DNA from: CAJPPJ01 sp963545265
GTDB lineage: Bacteria > Bacillota_I > Bacilli_A > RF39 > UBA660
Direction: 5' to 3'
Length of the DNA: 31,189 nt
Assembly (NCBI GenBank): GCA_963545265.1
Contig: CAUUHY010000010.1
Coordinates: 1-31,189, forward strand
This document shows positions 1 through 7,454 of this stretch, piece by piece. The position numbers and the translations under genes are program-made. The notes beneath the pieces are model-generated. The model was given only the letters and a program-made list of their open reading frames with translations, searched no databases and was not told the DNA's origin. Numbering within the stretch: the stretch's first letter is position 1; each line of letters begins with the position of its first letter.

Positions 1-80
1 TTAGGTAATAACAAAACTATAGATAATCCAATTAACATAACTATCAAAAAGAAAACACTTAATTTTTTATATTTTTTCAT
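1..80 (-). CDS. N-terminal fragment of a membrane-anchored or secreted protein (runs off the window)
   Basis: Only 26 codons are present; the gene continues beyond base 1. The fragment begins with a Lys-rich stretch (MKKYKK) followed by about 18 hydrophobic residues ending in LLLP, the shape of a signal peptide or single N-terminal membrane anchor. A weak GGTGAT ribosome-binding element lies about 5 bases before the ATG at 78-80. It follows the nrdG terminator, so it is probably a separate transcription unit. No function can be assigned. Confidence 0.5.
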   Translation of the reverse strand, partial: MKKYKKLSVFFLIVMLIGLSIVLLLP

Positions 81-120
81 ACCATATCACCATACTATTA
101 TATATAATAACACTTTAATT

Positions 121-151
121 AAAAAAAAGAAGATTTAATAATAAATCTTCT
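121..151 (-). terminator. Rho-independent terminator of the nrdD operon
   Basis: A perfect 10-bp stem (128-137 with 142-151, loop ATAA) is followed in the minus direction by a run of seven U residues. The nrdG stop codon lies inside the upstream arm. Confidence 0.85.
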
Positions 152-698
152 ATATAAAAATATTATCTTGTTTTTGTTCTGAAAGCTTCTTGTTTTTATA
201 TTTGGCTACTTCTATAGTTTTACTACTTTTTAAACTTTTAGGAACATCTATAATTCTTTGATTTGTTGAACCTCTAAAAAGACAATCCATACTTTTTTTA
301 GCCATTATAAATGGCCCATCTATTAGAACATCTATATATTTTAAAAATTCCATAATTTCCGGTTTAGAATTTTTTAATTTTAGAAGTTCTTCATAAAGAT
401 ATCCAGTATAACACCAAACGCTTTTTCCTTTATTTTTTAAATCTTTTGCTATAATACTACAAGCTTTTGCTTGTAAAAAAGGATCTCCTCCAGAAAAAGT
501 TATACCATCATTTGAGTCTTTTAAAGCTTCAATAACTTCTTTTACATCGAACTCTTTTCCACCTTCACAAGGTATAGTTTCAGGATTATGACATCCTGGA
601 CAATGTCTTGGACATCCTTGAGTCCAAATAACTGTTCTAAGTCCTTCTCCATCAACTATACTATCTCTCATGATAGATGAAGCTAATTTAATTTTCAT
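150..698 (-). CDS. nrdG: Anaerobic ribonucleotide reductase activating protein (radical SAM)
   Basis: The 182-residue protein carries the radical-SAM cluster motif CPRHCPGC (Cys29, Cys33, Cys36), which binds the [4Fe-4S] cluster that cleaves S-adenosylmethionine, and the downstream FSGGDP motif around residues 68-74. Family knowledge: NrdG installs the glycyl radical on NrdD under anoxia. Here the glycine to be activated appears to sit on the separate 52-residue polypeptide encoded just upstream. The ATG follows that gene's TAA after a single base and no clear Shine-Dalgarno is visible, so translation is probably coupled. Length is normal. A basic tail of about 20 residues follows the last recognisable core segment. 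It is the last gene of the operon and ends in a strong terminator. Confidence 0.93.
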   Translation of the reverse strand: MKIKLASSIMRDSIVDGEGLRTVIWTQGCPRHCPGCHNPETIPCEGGKEFDVKEVIEALKDSNDGITFSGGDPFLQAKACSIIAKDLKNKGKSVWCYTGYLYEELLKLKNSKPEIMEFLKYIDVLIDGPFIMAKKSMDCLFRGSTNQRIIDVPKSLKSSKTIEVAKYKNKKLSEQKQDNIFI

Positions 699-699
699 A

Positions 700-858
700 T
701 TATAGATATATGTCTTTTATTCCTGAATGTTTAACTCTATCTTTTTCTTCGTTTTTCTTTCCGTCATTAAATCTATCTACAGTACCTACTAAATAACCAG
801 TAATTCTTCTGATTCTTTCGAATTTAACTTTATCTCCTACCATTTTTTCGTTTTTCAT
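700..858 (-). CDS. Separate glycyl-radical C-terminal domain of class III (anaerobic) ribonucleotide reductase
   Basis: This 52-residue protein contains RRITGYLVGTVDRFNDGK followed by a DRVKH ending. That is the pattern at the extreme C-terminus of fused NrdD proteins, where E. coli has RVCGYLG...FNAGK...RVKH and the Gly carries the stable radical; by alignment Gly21 would be the radical site here. I chose the ATG at 856-858 because AAGGAGGAG lies 6 bases upstream. The reading frame also stays open to a TTG at 888, but that start would put this RBS inside the gene. The RBS overlaps the last codons of nrdD, whose TAA is 2 bases before this ATG. The main NrdD chain ends without any RxxGY motif, so the two chains probably make one enzyme. 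Short database entries of this kind exist as far as I recall. Confidence 0.88.
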   Translation of the reverse strand: MKNEKMVGDKVKFERIRRITGYLVGTVDRFNDGKKNEEKDRVKHSGIKDIYL

Positions 859-860
859 AA

Positions 861-3155
861 TTAACTCCTCCTTATTAATGAACAACAATCTAAATTTTGT
901 AATCTTTCAAAGCTTATTGCTTCTTCATCTTTTCTTCCACATCTTGGACATGTATCATTTATCACTCCTACATATCCACAAACTGGATCTCTATCAACTG
1001 GATGGTTTATTGCTCCATATCCAATTTCGTATTCTTTCATAAGTCTTACTACTTTTTCAAAAGCATCTACATTGGCACTAGTATCACCATCTAATTCTAT
1101 GTATGAAATATGTCCTCCATTAGTTAAAGCATGATATGGTGCTTCAACTTCTATTTTATGTTTGATACTTGTATTGTAATAAACTGGAACATGGAATGAA
1201 TTAGTATAATATTCTCTATCAGTAATTCCTTTTAATTTTCCATATATCGCTCTATCTATCTTAGTAAATCTACCAGAAAGTCCTTCTGCTGGTGTTGCTA
1301 TTAAACTAAAATTTAAAGTATAACTATTTGCGTATTCGTCAATTTGTTTTCTCATAAAACTAATTATTTCACGACCTAGTTTTTCAGCTTCTTCACTTTC
1401 ACCGTGATGTTTACCAATTAATGCTTTTAAACATTCAGCAAGTCCAATAAACCCAATTGATAATGTACCGTGTTTAAGTACTCTTCTAACTTTATCTGTT
1501 GGCTTTAATTTTTCAGAATCTAACCAAATACCTTGTCCCATTAAGAATGGAAAATTGTATACTCTTTTTTCACATTGATATTGATATCTTTCTAGTAATT
1601 GATCTTTTACATCTTCAAGTAGTTCTTTTAATTCTTGATAGAATCCATCTAAATCAGTTTCCCCATTTACTATTCCATGTTTAATACCAAGTCTTACTAA
1701 GTTAATTGAAGTAAATGATAAATTACCTCTTCCTGGTGTAATTGCTTTACTAGGATCTGCTACATTAGCCATAACTCTAGTTCTACATCCCATATAACCT
1801 ACTTCTGTTCTATAATCTCCTTCTTTATAGTATTCTTTATTAAATTTAGAATCTATAAATGAGAAGTTTGGAAATAATCTCTTAGATGATACTTCACATG
1901 ATAACCTAAATAAATCATAGTTAGGATCTTCTTTATTGAAGTTAACACCTTCTTTTACTTTAAATATAGATATTGGAAATATTGGTGTTTCTCCTCTTCC
2001 AAGTCCACTATCTAAAGCATATAAGTAGTTTTTAATAACCATTCTACCTTCTGCAGTTGTATCAGTTCCAAAATTAATTGATGAAAATGGTACTTGTGCT
2101 CCTGCTCTAGAGTGCATTGTATTTAGATTATGAATAAATCCTTCCATAGCTTGATATGTAATTCTATTTGTTTTCATATAAGCTTTTTCTATCGCCATAG
2201 AAAATAATCTTTCTAATACTTCATTTTCTTTGATAAATTTTTCAAATGTATTTTTATCTATTGTAATAGTTGTTATTTTATCTATTTCTTTAACGATAGT
2301 ATTCATATTTAAATAATTTGAAAATCCCATTAAATCTATAAATTCACTAATCGTTTGTTTTAATTGCTTTTTAAATGTCATTAAGACACCTGGTGCTAAA
2401 TAATAATCAAACGCTGGTATTGCTTGTCCTCCATGTTGATCATTTTGATTAGCTTGTATTACGATAGCTGCAAGTGCTGCATAACTCATAATATCTTTTG
2501 GTGGTCTAATGTGTCCATGACCTGTTGAAAAACCTGTTTTAAATAGTTTTTCTAAATCTAATTGATTACATGTTGTAGTTCCCATTGCGTAGAAATCTAA
2601 ATCATGTATGTGAATGTAACCTTCATCATGTAATTCTGAATATTTTTTCTTCATTAAATATGCTTTTGAAAATTCTTTTGATATTGTCGAACCATATTGA
2701 AGCATAGTTCCCATTGCAGTATCACCATTTACATTAGCATTTTCTCTTTTTGAATTATCTTCAAAAGAACTTTTTAATCCTAAAGATTCAATTGTCTTTA
2801 AAAATTTATGTTTCTTTTTATCATCAAAGAAAAATTCTCTTGATTCTCTTCTTTTTTCTCTATAATTTGAAAAAGATTCATAAACTTCATTATAGTTATA
2901 ATGTTTTAAAGAACTTTCAATTAAATCTTGAACTTCTTCAATTTTTAATTTTTCCGGTTTTTGTTCTTCTATATTTTTTATAACTCTATCTAGTACTTTT
3001 TGTGTATCTTTAGTATCGTATTTTCTATTATCTTCATCATCAACACTATCAAACCCCTTTTGTATTGCTAAAGCTATTTTTGTTTCATCAAAAGGAACTT
3101 TTTTACCATTTCTTTTAATTACAATAATATCTTTTAAATTGCTCTCTTCGCTCAT
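861..3155 (-). CDS. nrdD: Anaerobic ribonucleoside-triphosphate reductase, catalytic chain lacking the glycyl-radical tail
   Basis: The 764-residue product reduces ribonucleoside triphosphates to dNTPs without oxygen. It has an N-terminal ATP-cone regulatory domain (about residues 9-103, starting VIKRNGKKVPFDETK), the ten-stranded barrel core, and the conserved YMGCRTRV segment with the likely thiyl Cys457. A C-terminal Cys-rich zinc-type motif (CGYVG...CPRCG) is present. The chain then ends in LDCCSLIRRS without the expected RxxGY glycyl-radical peptide, which is instead the next small gene. The ATG at 3153-3155 is chosen for its AAAGGAGAGG ribosome binding site; a longer frame exists but begins in non-coding sequence. 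It is first in an nrdD - radical-domain - nrdG operon with a probable promoter just upstream. Confidence 0.93.
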   Translation of the reverse strand: MSEESNLKDIIVIKRNGKKVPFDETKIALAIQKGFDSVDDEDNRKYDTKDTQKVLDRVIKNIEEQKPEKLKIEEVQDLIESSLKHYNYNEVYESFSNYREKRRESREFFFDDKKKHKFLKTIESLGLKSSFEDNSKRENANVNGDTAMGTMLQYGSTISKEFSKAYLMKKKYSELHDEGYIHIHDLDFYAMGTTTCNQLDLEKLFKTGFSTGHGHIRPPKDIMSYAALAAIVIQANQNDQHGGQAIPAFDYYLAPGVLMTFKKQLKQTISEFIDLMGFSNYLNMNTIVKEIDKITTITIDKNTFEKFIKENEVLERLFSMAIEKAYMKTNRITYQAMEGFIHNLNTMHSRAGAQVPFSSINFGTDTTAEGRMVIKNYLYALDSGLGRGETPIFPISIFKVKEGVNFNKEDPNYDLFRLSCEVSSKRLFPNFSFIDSKFNKEYYKEGDYRTEVGYMGCRTRVMANVADPSKAITPGRGNLSFTSINLVRLGIKHGIVNGETDLDGFYQELKELLEDVKDQLLERYQYQCEKRVYNFPFLMGQGIWLDSEKLKPTDKVRRVLKHGTLSIGFIGLAECLKALIGKHHGESEEAEKLGREIISFMRKQIDEYANSYTLNFSLIATPAEGLSGRFTKIDRAIYGKLKGITDREYYTNSFHVPVYYNTSIKHKIEVEAPYHALTNGGHISYIELDGDTSANVDAFEKVVRLMKEYEIGYGAINHPVDRDPVCGYVGVINDTCPRCGRKDEEAISFERLQNLDCCSLIRRS

Positions 3156-3195
3156 ATAACCTCTCCTTTCTATTTTCATTTTCGTATTTTTAATT

Positions 3196-3201
3196 ATTAT
3201 A
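3196..3201 (-). promoter_or_regulatory. nrdD: Probable -10 box of the nrdD operon
   Basis: A perfect TATAAT on the minus strand sits about 40 bases before the nrdD start. It is preceded by TTGAC rather than a well-spaced -35 box, so the -35 contact is weak or activator-dependent. Confidence 0.45.
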
Positions 3202-3285
3202 GTCAATAACAAAAAGATAAGTTTTTTTAGACAAATTTATAAAAGCTTGATTTAACAACAAAAATGCAAAAAATTAATTTTTTCA

Positions 3286-3307
3286 AATTTTGTAAATTTA
3301 CAAAATT
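3286..3307. promoter_or_regulatory. Perfect 22-bp palindrome upstream of nrdD, candidate operator
   Basis: The palindrome has the core TTTTGTAAATTTACAAAA and lies about 85 bases upstream of the nrdD -10 box. It does not match the NrdR box consensus (ACACTATATATAGTGT-like) or the standard Rex site. Either a redox/anaerobiosis regulator site or chance in AT-rich DNA is possible; symmetry over 22 bases favours a protein site. Confidence 0.4.
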
Positions 3308-3392
3308 GACATTTTTAAATTTTTGTACTTTAATTTATTGTGCTAATTCCTTTATTTCACAATGAATTACTATGTTTTGACAAAAATATTTT

Positions 3393-3437
3393 TTTATAAA
3401 AAATAAAAAATCAAAAAAACTAATTTTTGATTTTTTT
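3393..3437 (-). terminator. Terminator of the lysozyme-like gene
   Basis: An inverted repeat of the type AAAAAATCAAAAA...TTTTTGATTTTTT is followed in the minus direction by a long U-rich run. The stem is almost all A-T, so strength is uncertain. Confidence 0.5.
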
Positions 3438-3467
3438 GATTTTTTTTGTTTTTTTGAAAATCATATT

Positions 3468-4001
3468 TTAAGAGTTTTTAATAGCATTCATATATTTTCT
3501 TATATTTACATGCCACTCTTTATTTTCAGCATACTTAGGATTAATTGCTTCAGGAGTAGTTAAACCATAATCTATATAGTTATTCTTTAAATTTTTAAAG
3601 AAACCTTCTATTCCTGCCTCCAAAGTACTAAATCCTTGATAAGAACCCATACAACCTGGATTCCCTTTTTGACCTCCAATATTATTACAACGTTTTACTA
3701 AAGTACTACAGTTCCATTTACATCCTGTTTCATGTAATGATATAGCAACAGCCATATACGGATCAACATTATATTGAATTGAGTATTGTGCAAAAACTAA
3801 ACCTTTACCTGTTAAATTAGAATTAAGAGATTTTTCAAGCTTCGCTCCTAACTCTTCCATAGTCATATTTTCATAAACTACTTTTCTGTTAACTTTAGTC
3901 TTAGCAATACTCATAAATTCATTTATATCTTTAATACTCTTTGTATTAGTTGTAAATAAAGATGCCAAACTTATCAAGGATATTGCAAATAATTCTTTCA
4001 A
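3468..4001 (-). CDS. Secreted lysozyme-like / glucosaminidase-type cell-wall hydrolase
   Basis: The 177-residue protein begins with a short hydrophobic signal-like segment (residues 4-18). Its catalytic-type region, about 65-175, has an ISLHETGCKW motif in which Glu91 is the expected general acid of lysozyme-superfamily and GH73-like enzymes, followed by CNNIGG and a YQGFSTLEAGIEGF motif typical of bacteriophage-type glucosaminidases. Four Cys (94, 98, 105, 117) cluster near the active site and could form disulfides outside the cell. The start is a TTG at 3999-4001, 4 bases after a strong AGGAGG; the next ATG would lose the signal segment. It is monocistronic. It implies a peptidoglycan substrate, either its own wall or that of others. 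Confidence 0.75.
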   Translation of the reverse strand: MKELFAISLISLASLFTTNTKSIKDINEFMSIAKTKVNRKVVYENMTMEELGAKLEKSLNSNLTGKGLVFAQYSIQYNVDPYMAVAISLHETGCKWNCSTLVKRCNNIGGQKGNPGCMGSYQGFSTLEAGIEGFFKNLKNNYIDYGLTTPEAINPKYAENKEWHVNIRKYMNAIKNS

Positions 4002-4090
4002 ATATCCTCCTATTAACAGGCAATTTAATTATAACATATTTTATAATTTTTTTCATCGTTATACATTTTATTAAATAAAATAATTCAAAC

Positions 4091-4113
4091 AAAAAAGACA
4101 TGTAACATGTCTT
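4091..4113 (-). terminator. Terminator of the acidic membrane-anchored protein gene
   Basis: An 8-bp stem AAGACATG/CATGTCTT with a 3-base loop is followed in the minus direction by UUUU and U-rich sequence. The gene's stop codon overlaps the stem. Confidence 0.7.
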
Positions 4114-5128
4114 ATAATTCTAAAAGTTCTATATCTTCTTTTTGAGTTTCTTCTCTTACTGGAACATTTTCTACAACTGGTAAAGATGGTTGTTTTACAT
4201 CTTCAGTTAAAGGCATAGTTTGATTAACTACTGGCTGTACATGTTGTACAGGCAGTACTGATTTTGCCGGTTGTTCTTTTTGAATAGCGATATCCCTTAA
4301 ACTAAAGCTTTGGGTATTAGATAAATGTGGTTTTTCTAATTCTGGTTTAAAATCATCTGGTAATAATTTTTCTCCTCCAAAAGCTTCTTTTCTTTCATTT
4401 ATTTCAATCTTAAAATCATCTGGTAATAATTTTTCTCCTCCAAAAGAATCGTTTTTAACTGATATTTCTTCTTTTATTGGTTCTACATTTTCTACTACTG
4501 AAGGTATTACTTCAGTTTGAATCATATCGTTAACGTTAGTTAGATTAACATTATTATTTGTTACCATAGGTATCGTTTCTGGTGCTAAAACTACTTCTAC
4601 TTTTGGTTCTTCTTTTACTTCAAGCGGTGATATATTTTGATCAACATTTAAAGTACTAGGCATCACTACAGGATTATTAGTATTTTTGTTATTTAATTCA
4701 ACCTTTTCTTCTATTAGTGGTTCTTGCATAATTGGTGCTTCAACCAAAGGTTCAGACATTACAACTTCTTCTACAACTTTAGGTTTTTCTACTTCAATAG
4801 GTGTTGTATTAACCACTGGTTGTTCTACTTTTATTTCTTCCATTATAGGACTAGGAGCAGCTGGAATTTCTTGTTTAATTTCTTCTTGCATTGGTGTATT
4901 GACTGGAATTGACTGATTAGTACTAAGCATCCCTAAATCTTCTGGTCTATTTAATAATTCTTCTCCTTCTTTAGGATCCAAATCTACTTCAAATTCATCT
5001 TTTTTTCTCGTTAAAGTTGGTATTAAGATAATTGCTATTATTAAGCAAAAACACCCTAAAATAAGTAATATACCTGGTAAAGATTTAAACCAAGATAAAT
5101 CAAAACTCATAAAATCCATTATTCTCAT
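4112..5128 (-). CDS. Membrane-anchored acidic, probably disordered protein with a tandem GGEKLLPDDFK repeat
   Basis: I do not recognise this 338-residue protein. One strong membrane segment (about residues 15-36) is followed by a basic stop-transfer TRKK, then about 300 residues rich in Glu, Pro, Val, Asn and Thr with no globular signature, probably an extended cytoplasmic region. Two near-identical copies of FGGEKLLPDDFK lie about 21 residues apart in the second half. The start at 5126-5128 is preferred for its AGGA 9 bases upstream. The layout (N-terminal anchor plus Pro/Gln/Glu-rich linker) recalls ZipA-like scaffolds, and division genes lie nearby, but there is no C-terminal ZipA domain, so this is only a suggestion. 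It lies downstream of the S1-domain gene on the same strand. Confidence 0.7.
   Translation of the reverse strand: MRIMDFMSFDLSWFKSLPGILLILGCFCLIIAIILIPTLTRKKDEFEVDLDPKEGEELLNRPEDLGMLSTNQSIPVNTPMQEEIKQEIPAAPSPIMEEIKVEQPVVNTTPIEVEKPKVVEEVVMSEPLVEAPIMQEPLIEEKVELNNKNTNNPVVMPSTLNVDQNISPLEVKEEPKVEVVLAPETIPMVTNNNVNLTNVNDMIQTEVIPSVVENVEPIKEEISVKNDSFGGEKLLPDDFKIEINERKEAFGGEKLLPDDFKPELEKPHLSNTQSFSLRDIAIQKEQPAKSVLPVQHVQPVVNQTMPLTEDVKQPSLPVVENVPVREETQKEDIELLEL
4348..4446 (-). repeat. Direct repeat, 36-bp identical units at 63-bp period, inside the acidic protein gene
   Basis: Copies at 4348-4383 and 4411-4446 are identical and encode FGGEKLLPDDFK. The intervening 27 bases differ. The identity at DNA level suggests a recent duplication or selection on the peptide. 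Confidence 0.85.
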
Positions 5129-5183
5129 ACTATTATTTCCTATTCTCACTTTACTATATATAATAGTATCAAAAATTAATTTA

Positions 5184-5531
5184 TTATGCAATATCTCTAT
5201 TATTCATTTCTTCTAACTTAATTTTGATAAAATTATCTAACTCTTGTTTTAACTTATTAAAACCTTCTTTACTTTCTTCAATTTCTACATATTTTTTATT
5301 TTCTTTATACTTTATTGTCAATTTTAAGTGTCTAGTTTTTTCATCAACTTCTAGTACTTTTAAAAAGATATAATTTCCTACTTTTGCATAAGAATTTATA
5401 TCAGTCACATACTTATTAGACATTTCAGATATATGCAACAATCCTGTATATTCATTATCAAATTTTAAAAATATACCATAATCCGTTATTCCAGTAACTA
5501 AACCTTTTACTACTTGTTTTTCTTTATACAT
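5184..5531 (-). CDS. S1 RNA-binding domain protein (YugI/CvfD-like)
   Basis: The 115-residue protein has an S1 OB-fold at about residues 5-75, with the typical GxVTGITDYGIFLKF opening and the GLLHISEMS segment, followed by a charged helical tail. Small single-S1 proteins of this kind (general stress protein 13/CvfD in Bacillota) bind RNA or ribosomes and act post-transcriptionally. No Shine-Dalgarno precedes the ATG. A TATAAT box ends 6 bases before it, so the message may be leaderless. It is divergent from the NifU-like gene and upstream of the acidic membrane protein. Confidence 0.85.
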   Translation of the reverse strand: MYKEKQVVKGLVTGITDYGIFLKFDNEYTGLLHISEMSNKYVTDINSYAKVGNYIFLKVLEVDEKTRHLKLTIKYKENKKYVEIEESKEGFNKLKQELDNFIKIKLEEMNNRDIA

Positions 5532-5537
5532 AGCATA

Positions 5538-5566
5538 ATTATAACACTACTATAAATCTTTGAAAA
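5538..5566 (-). promoter_or_regulatory. Promoter of the S1-domain gene, predicted leaderless transcript
   Basis: A minus-strand TATAAT (5538-5543) is preceded at 17-bp spacing by TTTTCA. Exactly six bases separate the box from the ATG, which places the predicted +1 at or next to the A of the start codon. Confidence 0.6.
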
Positions 5567-5587
5567 TATTTATATTTACTGTATAAT
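5560..5587 (+). promoter_or_regulatory. Promoter of the NifU-like gene
   Basis: TTGAAA (5560-5565), a 16-bp spacer and TATAAT (5582-5587) form a good promoter ending 7 bases before the ATG. The transcript would have no or almost no leader, and no Shine-Dalgarno is present. Confidence 0.7.
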
Positions 5588-5594
5588 AAATTTT

Positions 5595-5834
5595 ATGAGA
5601 AAAGATAATGAAAATATTTTAAAATTAATAAACGAATGTTTAGAAATAGTAAAACCATACATTCAAAATGATGGTGGTGATATTAAATTAATAAAATTTG
5701 AAGATGGTATTGTTTATATAAAATTATTAGGAGCCTGTGAAGGTTGTATCATGAAAGATTATACAATAAAAGATGGTATTGAAAGCTTCTTAATAGAACA
5801 TATACCAGAAGTTAAAGGAGTTATAGAAGTATAA
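5595..5834 (+). CDS. NifU C-terminal domain (Nfu-type) Fe-S scaffold protein
   Basis: The 79-residue protein is a stand-alone Nfu domain with the PYIQNDGGDIKL motif and a CEGC pair (Cys48, Cys51), which in this family carries a [4Fe-4S] cluster for transfer to target enzymes. NrdG in this window is one candidate client, though nothing in the sequence links them. It is full length for the single-domain Nfu type. It is one of only two protein genes I call on the plus strand, starts from an almost leaderless promoter and ends in a strong bidirectional terminator. Confidence 0.9.
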   Translation: MRKDNENILKLINECLEIVKPYIQNDGGDIKLIKFEDGIVYIKLLGACEGCIMKDYTIKDGIESFLIEHIPEVKGVIEV

Positions 5835-5861
5835 AAAAACAGGTTTTAACCTGTTTTTTTT
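5833..5861. terminator. Bidirectional terminator between convergent genes
   Basis: A 13-bp stem (5833-5845 with 5848-5860) with core ACAGGTT/AACCTGT has A-runs on the left and T-runs on the right. It can therefore stop both the NifU-like gene (+) and the thioredoxin gene (-), whose stop codon touches it. Confidence 0.9.
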
Positions 5862-6540
5862 ATTTCTTTTTAATTGTATCAATAAACTTAGATAATTCTT
5901 CTTTTTCAACATATCCAGTTAAAGAACCAACTAATTTTCCATTTTTAAACGCAAATGTAAATGGTGTTCCTCTTAATCCTTGATTAAATGTATCATTTAA
6001 AGCTATTATTTTTTCAGCACCTTCTTGAGTTAATTGATCTGCATTAAAGTAATATACATCAATATTTTTTTCTTTTGCTACTTCTTTTATAATTGGTGCA
6101 TATTTAACGCAATATTGACATCCACTTCTTCCATAATATACCAAAGTTAGTTTGTCATCATTATATTTTTTTACTATTTCTTCTGCTGTTATATTTTTAA
6201 ATGAAGAAACTACTTCATTATATTTAGTTGATAAATTTTGTTGTTCTTTTAATTCTTTAATTTGTGGTCCTAAAAATGAATATAATAAATTTATCTTAGG
6301 TTTATCAATTAATACTATAATTAATAAAATTATAGTAATTATTGTTGATACAAGTGTAATATATAATGAATATTTTTTTAATACACTCATAATATTTTTA
6401 AACACATTTATTGTTTTATTTTCTTTTTTAACACTAACTTCTTTTTTTATTTCTACTACTTCTTTCTTTTCTTCTTTATTAACTGGTTTTATTTCTTTAA
6501 AATTCTTTTTTGATTCTTGTTTTTTATTTTCTTTTTTCAT
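5860..6540 (-). CDS. Membrane-anchored thioredoxin-fold protein, active site CQYC
   Basis: The 226-residue protein has a very Lys/Glu-rich N-terminal stretch (1-56, presumably cytoplasmic), one membrane helix (57-78), then a thioredoxin-fold domain with CQYC at 141-144 and the cis-proline loop RGTPFTF (Pro193). It resembles the bacteriocin-transport-accessory type of thioredoxin-like proteins. By topology the redox domain should face outside, where it could reduce or form disulfides in exported proteins such as the Cys-containing lysozyme and bacteriocin peptides here; that link is inference. The ATG is 2 bases after the divIVA stop, so it is probably co-translated with it. Confidence 0.85.
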   Translation of the reverse strand: MKKENKKQESKKNFKEIKPVNKEEKKEVVEIKKEVSVKKENKTINVFKNIMSVLKKYSLYITLVSTIITIILLIIVLIDKPKINLLYSFLGPQIKELKEQQNLSTKYNEVVSSFKNITAEEIVKKYNDDKLTLVYYGRSGCQYCVKYAPIIKEVAKEKNIDVYYFNADQLTQEGAEKIIALNDTFNQGLRGTPFTFAFKNGKLVGSLTGYVEKEELSKFIDTIKKK

Positions 6541-6542
6541 TT

Positions 6543-6980
6543 CTACTCGCTTTCTCTTGTAATAATATCTATTTCTCTTAAATATTTTTCTTGTTCTTTT
6601 AATATAAAACTTAATTTTTCTTTATATATTTGAATATTTTGAATAATAGTTAACCTTTTTAATTCTACATCTTGTAATTTTTGATAAGCATCTTTTAAGA
6701 TTTTATCTTTTTCTTCATTAATTGAAGAAAGCATAGAATCCCTTTCTCTTAAAGCATTTTCTCTAATAGTATGAGAAATTTCAGTAGCTCTAATTAAAGA
6801 CTCTCCAAGTTCTTTTTCTTTACTTTTATAACTGTTAAGTTCTTTAGTCAAAAGATTTATATTTTTTTCATAATCGTTACACTTTTTAACTAACTTTTCT
6901 GTATTAACTATTACATTATCAATAAAATCATTTACTTCTTTTTTATTGTATCCATTTGCTTCATAAGAAAAATTGTTCAT
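6543..6980 (-). CDS. divIVA: DivIVA-family coiled-coil division/polarity protein
   Basis: The 145-residue protein begins with the DivIVA membrane-binding type N-terminus (NFSYEANGYNKKEVNDFI), followed by coiled-coil segments through about residue 140. DivIVA proteins bind curved membrane at septa and poles and recruit partners. It is short for the family (B. subtilis about 164). It sits 24 bases after sepF in an ftsK-herA-sepF-divIVA series, the usual division context. An AGGGTG ribosome-binding site precedes the ATG. Confidence 0.85.
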   Translation of the reverse strand: MNNFSYEANGYNKKEVNDFIDNVIVNTEKLVKKCNDYEKNINLLTKELNSYKSKEKELGESLIRATEISHTIRENALRERDSMLSSINEEKDKILKDAYQKLQDVELKRLTIIQNIQIYKEKLSFILKEQEKYLREIDIITRESE

Positions 6981-7004
6981 ATTTACACCCTATAAATTAA
7001 ATAC

Positions 7005-7388
7005 TTAAAAATCTAATTCATTTTCTTCTTTTTTATTCTTTACTTCTGTTTCGTGAGATATTTCACCTTCTACACCTATATTTTTAGGTGTACATAAAAA
7101 TATTCCACTACCAAGTTTTTGGATTATTCCTCCAAGAGCATATAAAGTTCCATTTAAAAAGTCTACTATTCTTTTACCTTGATCAGGTGTAACTCTTTTT
7201 AAATTAACTATAACCCCATTTCTCTTTTTTAAATAATCTGCAATTTGTTTTGCTTCTGAAAAAGCACGAGGTTCTAAAATAATCATTTTATCTGTTACTT
7301 CAGATTCTCCTCTATCATCACTTACATATTCTTCAATTCCATCATTTTCATCTTTATTAGAAAATATAGTTTTCAAATTAAATGCCAT
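7005..7388 (-). CDS. sepF: Cell division protein SepF
   Basis: The 127-residue protein has a short variable N-terminus, an acidic linker, and the SepF core (about 33-108) with IILEPRAFSEAKQIADYL, the VIVNLKRV strand and the RIVDFLNGTLYALGG helix that forms the dimer. SepF links FtsZ filaments to the membrane and shapes the septum. AAAGGAG lies 10 bases before the ATG. Its presence next to divIVA and ftsK implies a walled organism dividing by a Bacillota-type divisome. Confidence 0.93.
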   Translation of the reverse strand: MAFNLKTIFSNKDENDGIEEYVSDDRGESEVTDKMIILEPRAFSEAKQIADYLKKRNGVIVNLKRVTPDQGKRIVDFLNGTLYALGGIIQKLGSGIFLCTPKNIGVEGEISHETEVKNKKEENELDF

Positions 7389-7454
7389 AATTATTAAACT
7401 CCTTTATATCATACACTAAAATAATAACAAAATTTTTTATATTTGTCATCAAAT

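Noticed and set aside
700..863. The small glycyl-radical gene as a frameshifted end of nrdD
   Set aside because: It has its own AAGGAGGAG at ideal spacing and an ATG right after the nrdD stop, which a chance frameshift would not create.
861..3212. Use of the longer nrdD frame starting at 3212
   Set aside because: The extra 19 codons contain the ribosome binding site for the ATG at 3155 and overlap the predicted promoter and leader.
4686..4916. Plus-strand frames over the acidic protein, nrdD, vex, ftsK and other genes
   Set aside because: They are opposite-strand shadows of well-supported genes and lack ribosome binding sites.
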